NCBI GenBank assembly: GCA_021186555.1
Contig: JAJKFL010000042.1
Location: forward strand, 24,179,521-24,243,520
Origin: Reticulitermes speratus
Lineage: Eukaryota > Arthropoda > Insecta > Blattodea > Rhinotermitidae
Direction: 5' to 3'
DNA length: 64,000 nt
Below the pieces are notes generated by a model, which saw nothing but the letters and a program-made list of their open reading frames with translations, was not told where the DNA came from and ran no database searches. Below are positions 45,331 to 56,434 of this stretch, piece after piece (within the stretch, counting starts at the first letter, position 1; each line of letters starts with the position of its first letter). A program made the translations under genes and the position numbers.

Positions 45331-45806
45331 CAGAGCAATACAACAGATAGTTTTTAGTACTCTATAATGTATAGTACGATGTTTCCAAACCGAATTGAAA
45401 TTGTTTAATTGCGGCATCTCTCCCTTAATTTTTTGCGGCGTCTGTCCCTCTTTTCAGGGAGATAAGCTTGCCGAACGGAATGAAGAACATGGCGGCCACA
45501 TGTGAAGGCAAGGTCAACAACGCCGGAAACCTCTAATATATCGTGATTGCATAGGTACTTCGATTGTAACTAATTAAGACACATTTCGTGAAAACTAGAA
45601 ACAGATTCGAGCATAAAATTAATAAACTCACCGCATAAAATCAGTCATAAGTCTCGCAAAACAACGCCGGTATTCACTACGTTTACTCACAACATCTCTC
45701 TAGACTCACTGAATGAGCAAACGTGCTGAGATCTGCAGAGGATTGTCAGAACCCACTAAAATAAAAAAATGTGCCATCTCTCACGCCGCGGCAACTCTCC
45801 CGGAAT

Positions 45807-46161
45807 TACTATACAAACAATTAGGGAATAATATTCTATATTTTCATCATGAATTACAAGTAAATAGCTATAAATTTAATGGATTTATATAATTTGGTAC
45901 AAAATATTTTATATTTGGCAGGTACCTAGAAACTAATGGCTTTACTTTAGTTCATTCATTCAAGTAATTGCCGCTACTTGTGCTTTAGCAGTTGATGTAA
46001 ATCACATCGAGAGTGTCAAGGGATGCAGCAGGTGTAATTTGATTTTCTGTAATAAAATTTCAATTACAATTTTTCGTTTTAAACTAACCACTAGTACGAT
46101 TCCTTTGGTTTGGAATGGATTGGAGGGCTTCGGCTGGGAATATAGTACATCAGTTGTTGTA
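45807..46161. other. Non-coding stretch, no gene seen
   Basis: AT-rich, nothing supportable. Confidence 0.5.
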
Positions 46162-46529
46162 CTATATGTCTAGCCATCGCCTTAAATCTTTAGCGTTTTC
46201 AAAGGACCCGTTAAACATGCAGTGTGGCAATTTCGCAGTAATGACTTGGTGCCATTCTTCACTTTGAGCAATACTTGAAAGAAAGACAATTTGCACTCCG
46301 CTGCAATCCTCCTTTATGACCAATATCTCCCTACTGTTTCTACCCAATCACTCCCGAAGGAGCTTTCAAATGCTCCCCTCCTGCTTTCACGATAACCCTG
46401 CCGTAGCCGTTTGCTGTTATGACAATGATCCCTGTTAGTGGCTTCCGGAAATATATTTAAGGCGTTAGCATTACGAAGGTTTTCGACACCTTTGAGCTTA
46501 AGCTTCAGCATTCTGAATTGGTTCTGCAC
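46162..46529 (-). pseudogene. Coding-like region broken by a frameshift, unrecognised
   Basis: Two minus frames adjoin. The upstream frame (46314-46529) reads NALNIFPEATNRDHCHNSKR and on to GSDWVETVGRYWS. The downstream frame (46162-46347) reads EDCSGVQIVFLSS then KLPHCMFNGSFENAKDLRRW. The two halves look like one protein with a shift near 46320-46345. Residue composition is protein-like, but I recognise no family. It could be a decayed transposon protein or retrocopy. Confidence 0.25.
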
Positions 46530-46559
46530 AGAGCATAACGGCCGTTTAGTACAGCCGTT

Positions 46560-46800
46560 ACGCGTTCAGTGTGCGAAGTGCACGTTTATGATTACTCGCA
46601 GTAAAGAATGAAAGTACACGTAAAGATACATTTGTCCTTGTGCATAACATGAAGGCATATTGTGTTATGGAGGTATAACTCCATTCATCCTTAACCTCGG
46701 CACTAGATATAGGCGGGTGGTGAGCTGCACGTCCTGGACGCTTTACCCGGGGAAAGAACCCTGGCTAGCGACAGAGTAGGAGGCCGGTTGCTTTGGAGAA
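46560..46800 (-). repeat. Interspersed repeat R3, longest copy
   Basis: The minus strand reads VKRPGRAAHHPPISSAEVKD followed by EWSYTSITQYAFM, the most complete form of the R3 pseudo-protein here. The same motif appears at 29440-29540 and 29885-30015. It appears to come from a widely dispersed repetitive element; the element type is unknown to me. Confidence 0.6.
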
Positions 46801-47519
46801 GAGAAAAGTCTCCTGAAATGACCAAAAGAAAAGCCTTCGGATGATTATTCAGTGGTACAGAATGTTTACATGATTACAATATCAACAAATGTTTCAAAAC
46901 CTATCACAATAATAGAGCTCATTCCGTTATATAACTCTAGCGCCATAAACTTCATATTCCTTAAAACAGATCATAAATATACACCATTTCTAGGAGTGAG
47001 AAGTTAGGCAATGACTGCAGAGCGTAACACTTCTGGATCATTCGCTCTGGTTATTGTCATGGATGTCAAATTCATTTCCAATTTCCCGAAAAAAAGGGGG
47101 ATGAAGTGACTCGCCTCCACGCAGTGCCCCCTGGATAGACGACCAAGGCAGGAAGTCGCAATAATCAAGTCACGAAAACGGCATGCAGCCCAATTGCTAC
47201 TGAGCGTAGGATAAAAAAAAGGCTTCAAGAAAAATATTTCCTAACACACATTATAAAATTTCTTCGTATCGTAGCAACAGATTTGCAGTCGATTATCATC
47301 GATATATCCTAAACCAGCAGGTACACCATTGACAACACTTAAATGTAGAAACTCGATTTTCACAATAGGTTATTCTCTATGCTTGTACATCTCAGAATAG
47401 AGTCTGAGTTAAAAACAATTTCTTCGGCTTTTGCGCAACCCTCACAAAAACATACTTGTTTTATTATGGACGCCAATCGTGGTGACATCATTAACACGCG
47501 TAGGTCCTCCTGCACAGTC
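46801..47519. other. Non-coding stretch, no gene seen
   Basis: A 74-codon minus frame at 47004-47228 in a GC-richer patch is unrecognised. Confidence 0.4.
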
Positions 47520-47710
47520 TCTTATGTTTGTCCAATTTTAACCAAATTGTAATGTGGCGACAGACTTAAGTAACAATACCAAAATACGGTATTTTCCGAA
47601 AGTCCGTCCAATATGAGTCGCCTATATATATTCGGACACAATGACAGACAGAAAGACATGACGAATCTAATAGTGGCGTTTCGCTTGCGAATGGACCAAC
47701 AGCCCGGAAC
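47520..47710 (-). repeat. Interspersed repeat R1, copy 3
   Basis: Reverse complement of the family: CATTCGCAAGCGAAACGCCA, TTAGATTCGTCATGTCTTTC and, further on, GGACGGACTTTCGGAAAATA. Confidence 0.65.
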
Positions 47711-48099
47711 TTATTCTGAACAATTTAGGTAAAATATATGCCGACATGACGAGGGCTTAAAATTTATTCCAGCAGTAGGGTCAACTTCTGAGGTCAATTC
47801 GATTTTACTTGATACAACCATTATCTACTGAATGCCAGCGAGGAAGAAATGCTACAGTATGCGCTTGTACGGTTTCAGAGCTCATACGTAGTCTTCGACA
47901 ATATTATGGGTGACGCAAATGTGTAGTTAATATTTACCACGTGTAAATCTTCTTGAGAATGACAGTAGCAAAGGATGTCGTGATAGAACACGCTTGATAT
48001 GTCATAAGTAAACGGTAGTACGATCAAATATTCTTGAAATGGCATCAGTAAACTTTAAACCTATTAGATCTGCGCTCTTCTGGCGTCGTGTGATAATTG

Positions 48100-48145
48100 T
48101 TTACCGACGTTTCGGAACAACGTGTCGGTCCCATCTTCACGGATC
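48100..48145 (-). ncRNA. Degenerate hammerhead-like motif
   Basis: The minus strand has GUGAAGA (first core base changed), a five-pair stem II GGGAC/GUUCC, GAAA and a GUC cleavage triplet. Stem I is poor. It resembles the arms of the palindrome at 23036-23166 (GAAGATGGGACCGA). Probably inactive. Confidence 0.4.
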
Positions 48146-48150
48146 AAGAG

Positions 48151-49215
48151 TCCGAGTAGGAAAGATAGATTATTCTTGGCATATATTGATGTAGAACAAT
48201 GAAACAGGTCTGATACAACGACCCGTATATTAGCGAGGCAGGATAAGAAACAATGCAAGGTGTTAAGAGTTGCCAAGAATCAACAAAATCATTTGTCCAT
48301 CGTCAGAGAAATCCCAACAGCTATATTTTCAAAATATGCCCTAAAATTCCCCAAAAGTAGAAAACACTGGTGACTTTACCACAAAAAATCGTATACAAAT
48401 AATAGCCCTATTAAGTGTAAATCTATAAAAGCAAAAATTCTGAGCACAACTTGATAACACTTTCTTCAAGTTCCTCAGAACATTACAGAGGCTAATAGCA
48501 ATTATAAAGCAATAATTATACAAATTCGTTATATATTTCTCTTCGTCATTTCCATTTAGATTTCCAGTGTGTTAACGTCTTCAGATATAAATTTAGATTT
48601 TAGAATTTTCATTATATTTGCAGTTTTCGACATATAGATTGATTATTACAATATTTTACAAACCAATTGAGCATGTGTAGTTTTTACTTCTTTATTAGGG
48701 ACCTAGAAATTTCTCACCTCTACCATGTTATTAATTTACATTTTACAAATAAAACTTCACCAAATTTTACGTATCCATTAGTAAGGTCTACTTTCAAATA
48801 AAATTCATAATGGGCGTTGTACTGGTGTTATTTGTTATCAGTTGTTTTAAGAAGGAAAAGACATATGCGTGCACCAACATAACATGACAAATCAGATTTT
48901 TCTTACTAAATAAAAATAACAGAAAGACGAATATTTCTCATGAATTACCATAATAGAATCCAAAATTAAATATAGTCGATAATCTGTTAAGCCATCAAAT
49001 CACTGCAAGTTAATTAACTTCTTCTATAAAAATATTAAAATGTAAATTATAATTTTTTCGGTCACAAGATCAAAGAGTACTTTATAAATACTAAAAAACG
49101 CGCTCTTGATAAAGACATTTTACTCAAACCAGCTCACACAACATAGGACAAATCCTTAATGTAGCTAATTATCTTGTTTCGTAGGAGTTAAGTAGAAATT
49201 TCTGAGAACACTCAC
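48151..49215. other. Non-coding stretch, no gene seen
   Basis: AT-rich. If the minus-strand exon at 49216-49348 is real, this is its downstream intron. Confidence 0.4.
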
Positions 49216-49348
49216 CGACGGCGGCAACCCAATCCAGTTCGGTATAAATACGTAAATTTGCCTTTTGTGTGAAAGTGAAAAACTTTCTCTCGCCAGAAGT
49301 GAATAGCATAAATTGAGAGTAATTGATAAAGACGTGGTGAAAAGAAGC
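49216..49348 (-). CDS. Candidate internal exon of an unknown gene
   Basis: 133 bases on the minus strand, phase 0 at the acceptor and phase 1 at the donor. The acceptor is strong: TACTTCCTTTCTCTGTGGTTCAG precedes 49348. The donor is strong: GTCG|GTGAGTG follows 49216. The frame reads ASFHHVFINYSQFMLFTSGE, then RKFFTFTQKANLRIYTELDW and VAAV. It is balanced, stop-free and protein-like. I recognise no domain; it has no cysteines and looks like a beta-rich segment of a larger protein. A second minus frame is also open (SLLARESFSLSHKRQ...). No partner exons were identified, which is not surprising with the long introns usual in such genomes. Confidence 0.4.
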
Positions 49349-50429
49349 CTGAACCACAGAGAAAGGAAGTAACAGGAGAGTGGAGTCATGTGGACTGTAA
49401 TGAGCTTCATATCACCTAGAATTACTCTTCACAAAATAGCACTAGAGGGCAAAAGGTTAAGAAATGCATACACAAATTTGTTTGGAAAATCTGGAAAATT
49501 GGAGGATTATATTACAATTAACCTTACAGAATCTGGTTTCATGTTGTGAACTGATTCAAAAATGAACGCAGTGGCGGGCTTTTGTAAACACCATAATGAA
49601 ACTTCTGGGCTCGGAAAAGTGGGGGACTTACGGCCCATCTGAGAAGTTACCATCTTAAGCAGGACGTTGACTGAGACAGTACTTTAGGCATATAGGCAGA
49701 TAGGTAGACACGTAATTCCTTGTAACAAATCGGATTTCGCTACATTTACACCATCGATCCACCCAGCCCCTCTCTAAATTCTTGAGTTACGCATCCCAAT
49801 TATGGGTGAAGCCTCTTCCGATTTAATTTTCAGCATATCTTCGATATTTCTGTCTGAGGTTTTGCAACTGAAACATAACTGGGTCAGAATATCGCGAATA
49901 CACTCTGCTGAGTAACATGCAGATAATGAGGAAAGATGCCAGGAAGTGGAAGAAAACTTGGCACACAAATTTTGAGAAGAGCAAAAACGTCAGCATAAAG
50001 TGCACAAAAAATGGTTTGTGGAATGTGAGGAAGGGGAAATGGAGATAGAAGGAAGACTTTACAGGAGGCCATGTAGGGAGTGAGGAAGCAAATGAAGGAA
50101 AAATTATCGTAATTTTAGACTTTTGAAAGTCATTAAATCGTAAGCCTTGTGTAATCTACACATTAAGAGTAGTCTATATCCCTTGGCGACGTCTGCTGTT
50201 GCAGTGACACCACAGGACTAAGAAGTACAGGCTCTGCTGAGCTCACAGTAAAGTATGTGCAATAATATTCTAAATCCTGAGTTAAATTTTCAGAACAGAT
50301 TTCAGAACAGGAAACTGGGCATTGCTTACATGGAAAGGGAGTAGATGTAGGATTTCTAAAAGTGCCTGGGAGTACGGTCCTGTTGGAAAGAGATACACGG
50401 GAATACTGACACCAACATGACTCGCTACA
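49349..50429. other. Non-coding stretch; several chance frames
   Basis: Minus-strand frames at 49774-50072 and 50163-50495 (cysteine-rich) lack splice context. The latter runs into repeat R2 at its start, so no gene is called. Confidence 0.4.
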
Positions 50430-50700
50430 ACATTGCCGCTCAACATGCAAATCTCGGCGAATATGCTCACGGACACATTTGAAACAAGAAAACATCTTTT
50501 AACTGGTTCCCTGGTAAAGCCGCGAAAGAACGACGAATAAATCTACCCCGTTTTTGGAAACGCTATGAAAGAAAACTTGCTAACTGTTCCGTATTTCCAA
50601 GTGACCCTATTATAAATTCCTATTTTAAAAGGTGGTCCTTTTTTGGGTATGAAATACGTTTGTCGGCGTCAGCCTACATAAAATGCATTATTACGCAGCT
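50430..50700 (+). repeat. Interspersed repeat R2, diverged copy 3
   Basis: Follows the R2 order: CACGGACACATTTGAAACAAGA, TCTTTTAACTGGTTCCCTGG, TAAAGCCGCGAAAGAACG, then AAACGCTATGA. Confidence 0.45.
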
Positions 50701-51776
50701 GTTTCCTAGTTAATGCCTTGCAGATATATCGGCACTAGCAGCGGCTTATTGTTGGTTTGTAGTCGGTCGTAACGTACATAAGATCATATGAAATGTAAAA
50801 TGTCTGCACTGTGAAAGCAGCGCGTGTTGGAAATAGTCCTTAACACAAGGTGTTTTAGAACTTTCGAAAAGGGCACCCACTTCTTCGACTGCAGGGTTTG
50901 AAGCATAGCTGCGACCAGCTCTGTATCTTAGTATGCCCCAAAGTTTCTAGGCGCATATTTACTTCGCAATCTTGTGGTTTTCATGCTACATACAAATGTT
51001 TGTAATTTTTGAGGACTTGTGTAAAAGGAAAGGAAAATAGCTTCTCTGTGCAGAATATTTTTGCATTATTTTAATGAAAAGTTGCTGTAACAATGTCAAT
51101 AACACATGTGTAAGTTTTTAACCTGCAATGTCAGTGTAGCACATAGCAGGAAATACGATTATTATGCTGAACTGCATTTCACGGTCATGCCTAAAGACTA
51201 CGTACGTCAACGTCCGGATAACAGCGAAACACCTAGACACAAAGTCGTGAATTTGAAACGCGTCAAGCAACATTTTCTGAACCTAACACAAGGATAAAGT
51301 GACTTGCACTACTTTGCATAAAATCACGCCATTCTTTTCCAAGAAGAAGGTCTTAAAAATGGTAATGTGTTCAAGGCATGCTTATTACAGTGAGCATGCC
51401 TTCTTCACATTATTTACTGAATTATTTAATTAATTTAAAAATATAACTGAAATTTACAAAGGTATTACGGAGGTCCATTTATTTACTGCCATATGAAAAG
51501 TGCGTGTCCAATGACACTGAAAACGACTGAGGCAATATCTTGAAATTCGTGAATTTTTTAGTTTTCAGGTAGTTAAATCAACATGGAGCTGACTAGGTTT
51601 CAATAATAGGGCCTTTGCTGTTTACAAAATACTCGGACGTAAGTAACCGTCCCATGAGAATAAATTCCTTATCAGAACACACAAAATTGCTGGCGACAAT
51701 AGTGTCAGTATTTCTAGTAAAAATTTGTAAGATTTTTTACTGTATAAAGAGTAATTTTGTCTCATATGAGTAAATG
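50701..51776. other. Non-coding stretch with a small hairpin
   Basis: AAGGCATGCT (51373-51382) and AGCATGCCTT (51393-51402) form a perfect 10-bp stem with a 10-base loop. No other feature is seen. Confidence 0.45.
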
Positions 51777-52990
51777 AAAACTGAGGACATGCTTGGAGAA
51801 GATCAGTTTGGATTTAGAAGAGGAAAGGAACTAGGGATGCAATTGGGATTCTGGAAATAATATCAGAAAAAATTTTGGACATAGTGAAAAACGTGTGCTT
51901 GCTTTATAGGCTGGCACACGGCATTTGACTGTGTAAAGTGGACCAAATTAATGCAGATCCTAAAGGAAAGTCGTACTGATGGGCGCGAAAGAATATTTAT
52001 CAGTAAATTGTACGTGGATCAGAGTGTTAAATTACGACTGGACCAAGGGGAGGCAAGTGTGTGAAGATTGGAAAAGGAGTTGGACAAAAATGCTATTTGT
52101 CACACCGATTCTATTCAAATTATATAGCGAGTACCTTACCAAGGAAGCTCTAGAAGGGTTTGGAGACTTCAAAATAGGAGGACTAGTAATTCGCACTGTG
52201 AAATATGTAGATGATCTTTTGCTATTGACTACGGAAGAAACGGTACCACAGGCATGATTGATAGGCTACTTGAAATTGGAAGATGCTATGGAATGGAAAT
52301 GAATGTGGAAAGAGCTAAAGTAATGGGAATAGCAAGGCAACCATCCCCAGTACAGAATGTGATAGACAAAAAATAACTGAAGAATATGGAATATTTCGAA
52401 TATTTTGGTAGCATTGTAAAAATTATGTAAGATGTGTACGTGAAATTAAATCCAGGAGATCCATGACATAAGCAGTCTACAACAATAAGATTCTTTTCGC
52501 CAGCAAAATGGACTTAAAGTAAAGGAAGAAACTAGTAAAATGCTAAGTCTGGAGTATAGCTTTGTATGGCGCTGAAACTTGGAAACTTCAGAAAGTAGAT
52601 AACAAATACCTTGAAAGTTTTGAAATGTGATGTTGGATAAAGATGGAAAGATTATTTGGAAAGATCGTGTGAAAAATGAAAAAGGATTACATAGAGCCAA
52701 GTAGGAAGGAAATATCCCTCCTTTGCTATGTATAGAACAGAAAAGGAAGGCTAATTAACGTGGTCATGTGTTGGGTAGGAACTGCTTTCTAAAACAGGTT
52801 ATTGAAGGAAAGGTAGAGTTAAGGATAGAGGTCACGGGAAAATGAGGGACAAGAAGTAAGCAGCTACTGGATGACCTGAAGGAAACAAGGATCCTGGAAG
52901 CTGAAATAGGAAGTAGTAAATTTCACTCTGAGTAGAATATGCTTTGGAAGAGGCTATGGACCTGTCGTAAAACAGACACGAAATGAATGA
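51777..52990 (+). pseudogene. LINE family C, reverse transcriptase remnant
   Basis: + strand non-LTR reverse transcriptase with many stops and shifts. Blocks in order: GEDQFGFRRGK (about 51797), GWHTAFDCVKWTKLMQILKE (palm A with its Asp, the preceding Ile lost), LFVTPILFKLYSEYLTKEAL, VIRTVKYVDDLLLLT (palm C, YADD changed to YVDD), KNMEYFEYFGS, LYGAETWKLQKV, and the C-terminal end near 52980 (MLWKRLWTCRKTDTK). The 5' half is missing. Families A and B differ throughout. Confidence 0.85.
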
Positions 52991-53200
52991 CCACTTAGTC
53001 TCCCAAGTTTTAAGAATGAAAAGGCAAAATTTAAAGTAAGCTTAAGAAGATACTTAAATATACAACTCTTTTACTCGTTGAATGAATTATATGTTTAAGA
53101 ATGATTCATAATACTATGTATGGAATTTGTACAGTATTTTGTATTTTAAAAATTATGTTTATTTTGTGTATTTTGTATATTTCTTGCGTTTATAAATTAC
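52991..53200 (+). mobile_element. 3' tail of a different LINE (family D)
   Basis: Directly after LINE C, one frame reads SLPSFKNEKAKFKVSLRRYL then YSLNELYV, the typical last residues of jockey/CR1-type LINE polyproteins. An AT-rich stretch rich in TTTTGTATATT follows. No catalytic part is present. Confidence 0.5.
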
Positions 53201-53299
53201 TCCGCATCTTACTCCTATTTTGGCAAACGTTTAGATCCATGGAATGTATGTGTGCATGTATGCACGTATGCTGTTTGTAGGGTTTGTAAGTTACCTGCT

Positions 53300-53995
53300 T
53301 TTATCTGGATGGTCTTCAAAGATTACATCATGAAGAAAGAGCAATTGAAAACAATACCGTTACATGGTAAAATTGGGAGGGACAATATGTTTAAAAGCTT
53401 TTGTGCTAGCCTTCTGACAATAAATGTTCCCATTCATATAAACTTGTGTCAGTCACCACAGATGGCTCTCGAGCCACGACTAGTGAAGAGGTTGGCCTAA
53501 TTGGTCATTACAAGAAAAATGCCACTTTCCTAGTCCCCTTATTCACGATTGTGTTATTCATTGACAAGCTCTAGATACTTCAAGACGTGGTAAGTGTTGT
53601 AAAAAAATTGTAAATTCGATACGTACTAAGCCTCTTCAACAGAGGTTTTTCAAACACTTATTAGATGGAATTGTTTCGCATTATGGAGACCAGACGTGAT
53701 ATTTCATATTGAAGTCCTTCAGCTGAGTAGAGGAAAGTTTTCATTCAGGCCTCAAGAACTTCATCCAGCAAATTTAGAATTTCTTCAGGACAGAGGTGAT
53801 TTACCTCCACAATTTAAAGATTATGAGAGCTTGCTAGATATGAATTTCCTTACAGATATTACCGCCACCCACGTGACCTGAATATGGAGCTGCAAGGCTA
53901 AAATAAGACCATCATCAAAATGATTGGCAACATTGATTCTATTAAGGGAAAACTGAAGCTACAGATGACTCGGGCGATGAAAGGTGTGCTAACCC
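53300..53995 (+). pseudogene. hAT-superfamily transposase fragment
   Basis: The + strand blocks, interrupted by stops and shifts, are QLKTIPLHGKIGRDNMF, VTTDGSRATTSEEVGLIG (the catalytic-domain Asp block around 53456-53510), a VVK.VNSIRT..LQQRFF equivalent, LQLSRGKFSFRPQEL, and LLDMNFLTDITATH with NMELQG after it. This order matches hAT transposases of the kind also domesticated in GTF2I-repeat-domain-2/ZBED-type proteins. The N-terminal BED finger and the C-terminal dimerisation domain were not found. Confidence 0.7.
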
Positions 53996-55712
53996 ACTTC
54001 TAAAGTGTTCGAAGTCGCGCTGTTGGTAACCTGACGTTTATGTTTATATTGTGTTAATTGATAAACCATAAAATAAGTTTGAAAGAAAAATTTGAGACCA
54101 TGTCGCATAGTGCCTTTCGTTACCAGTACGATTCCACAGGTGGAAAAGTGCGTGTTCAACTTACTGATTCCATGGTCAAGGAAAACGTAAGTGAAACAAA
54201 AATTGAGATTTTTAATTTGCAAAGAGGCCTAACATTGAAAAGAATATCCCATGACAAAAAATTTTAAATTCATTGCCGTCTACACAGTGGCCCATTCTAA
54301 GACGAATGTCATCAAAGGTCAATGAATGTTTCGTTTCTGCTTACTTAGGAACAAATGGCTTTCAGAAATAAAAATACCAAATTCACAGTACACATCACCA
54401 TTAACATACAAACGTTCAGTAAATGTCGAAGAGAAGCCATTACCCACGCACACCCCCAAATAAAATCAACTGGATTAAAAACTTTAGTGTACAGTGTAGC
54501 ACTAGATTAAGTAACTTTGTTCAAATAGACTATTTTCCTAAGAAAACAAGAAGTATATTCATACTGAATTTTTAATAAAACAAAGCAAACTACATGATTT
54601 GACATGCATTTTGTGACTATCTTTTTTTCATTGTACTTTATGACTATTTTATGGGTTCTCTTGTTACAATTTTTATTATAAAAACAAGATTAATATGGGA
54701 ATCACCTTATACTTTTCTGTTTCCATTCGGTTGTACCTTACGAAAATGCCTACATTTTAAAGAACGTTATGAGCTCTATATTTATGTAGACATGCAGTGC
54801 ATTTTAATTTATCTTTCTAAACACGCTTAAACAGGCATGTGACTTCTATTTCTTATCAATTCTTTATATTACTATTATTATAAAAATATTCTTGCTTAAT
54901 AAGTATAATATTAGGCTGATAAAAGGACAGAGAATGTATGTATGCCGACACACCACTGTATGTTGACTTATGACCCTATATCTTGTCCACATGCAACCAA
55001 AAGTCGGAAAAATTGCCCACAAAAAATAGTTTGAGTAGGCTTGAACTGAAACATTGCATGGTCTTGGGGGGGGGGGCGTCCCTGATCGTACATTTGAAAG
55101 GCGATGATGTGTGTCTGTATGTGTTCAAGTGCACACGCGAATGAAGCCAAAGAAAGTCCTAAGCGGCAAAGTAGAAATTCAGTTTAGAATAAATTTTCTT
55201 AGTCATAGATACGCAGAAGAGTTTATTGTTTTGGAAGACAAATTATTTAAAAAGAACAGAGGTAACTAATTGTGTAATCTTTTAGCGTTGGGCACAAGAA
55301 TAATCTAGAAAATACAATGTTTTTAATACTTCGAAAAAGCCAGTCTCTAAAAGATTGTGGAATAAACTGTTGTTGACAAAAGTGAGTTGACAGAAAAACA
55401 AACTGCTGTAAAACGTAGCCAACAGCACCGGAATATTGTCGGATGAATACTGATTTGTCTTCCGTTAAATTGAAAATATAAAATTCTGACTTCTGTTCCA
55501 TTGAAATAGATGAAGTAAAATAAAGGGAACTACAATACTTAAAATTAAGAATATATATTTGCATTTTCCGTTACTAGATGTGCAAACTTTTTGGTTGATA
55601 GTCATGCAATCTACAAAAAGACAGGATTTCTAACCAGTTGAGTGCTCCATACATAAACAACGATAAAGAGTTTTAATATTAGACATTCCCGTTGGTACGT
55701 ACATGCAAAAGT
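53996..55712. other. Non-coding stretch; possible hAT remnant, G run
   Basis: 54050-54270 holds a 69-codon + frame that may be decayed C-terminal hAT sequence but has no diagnostic motif. A run of 11 G lies at 55066-55076. No gene is called. Confidence 0.35.
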
Positions 55713-55765
55713 ATATTTTACTGTTACCAATACTACAGTCACAACCAACACACACACTTGCGACA

Positions 55766-55814
55766 CGTGATCAGGCTACTGATTTCAGCTCAAAGAGCCA
55801 TCATCAGGCTTAAG
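55766..55814 (-). ncRNA. Hammerhead motif with perfect core
   Basis: On the minus strand: core CUGAUGA, stem II GGCUC-UUU-GAGCU (first pair G-U), GAAA, short stem III, GUA cleavage triplet and GCC starting stem I. Stem I next to the core is short (GC/GC) and the rest is interrupted by a bulge. Confidence 0.6.
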
Positions 55815-56385
55815 ATAGATAACTATGAAAATCAAATTCCATGCATTTGATAAGAGGAAAAGTTCCCCCTTTTTTAATTTAATACGTAAAATATACGAGT
55901 ATATTAATGTATAAAAGTGCTAAATACCGTGAATACAGCAGTACTGTTAAAAGCAACACAAAAAACCAGTGAAAATACGTGCACAATACGCAAACTCCTG
56001 TAAAGTATCCACACAAAATAAAAACCTAAAATTCCATACATGTGTGGATACTACATAAATACCAGGAGTGCAAGGATAGTCTACACAAGTGATCAATTTA
56101 TCCGGTCGCACTAACATCCGTATGTAATGCACAGGATTGACACTGTTTTTTTTTTACATTAGTACTGCTGCACATATATCCACATCTTACGGTCTGACGC
56201 CATTTTTTATATTCAAATTTTTATACTTATATGTTCTTTACTTTACATCTTTTATATTTACATTTTAACATACACTTCTCTTAGAAAGCACTTTTATGTA
56301 TTGATATACAGTATATATATAATCGTAAAAAGAGGAGTTTTTCCTCTTATCAAAATGTACGGAGTTTGATTTCATTGTTTTCTGT

Positions 56386-56434
56386 CGTAAGCCTAATGAT
56401 GGCTCTTTGAGCTGAAACAGGTAGCCTGATTACG
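56386..56434 (+). ncRNA. Hammerhead-like motif, one core change
   Basis: Partner of the motif at 55766-55814: CGUAAGC, core CUAAUGA (G to A), same stem II, GAAA, CAGG, UA, GC-CUGA-UUACG. Outer stem I CGUAA/UUACG pairs perfectly beyond a four-base bulge, as in extended type I hammerheads. Confidence 0.5.

Larger units (their letters stand above)
43858..45806 (-). mobile_element. Decayed pogo/Tigger-like DNA transposon
   Basis: The termini are inverted copies: AATTTCAGGAGAGACGCCGC at the left (from about 43859) and, reversed, AATTCCGGGAGAGTTGCCGC at the right (to 45806). The motif GGCGTCTCTCCC or its reverse recurs at 43866-43878, 44041-44052, 44064-44075, 44081-44097, 45411-45424, 45435-45450 and 45774-45803, as expected for transposase-binding subterminal repeats. 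Inside, the minus strand encodes broken DDE transposase and a C-terminal zinc-finger module. The expected TA target duplication is not obvious, so exact ends are uncertain. Confidence 0.75.

Noticed and set aside
50163..50495. 110-codon minus-strand cysteine-rich frame
   Set aside because: Its start overlaps repeat R2, no splice sites or signal peptide are seen, and Cys spacing fits no family.
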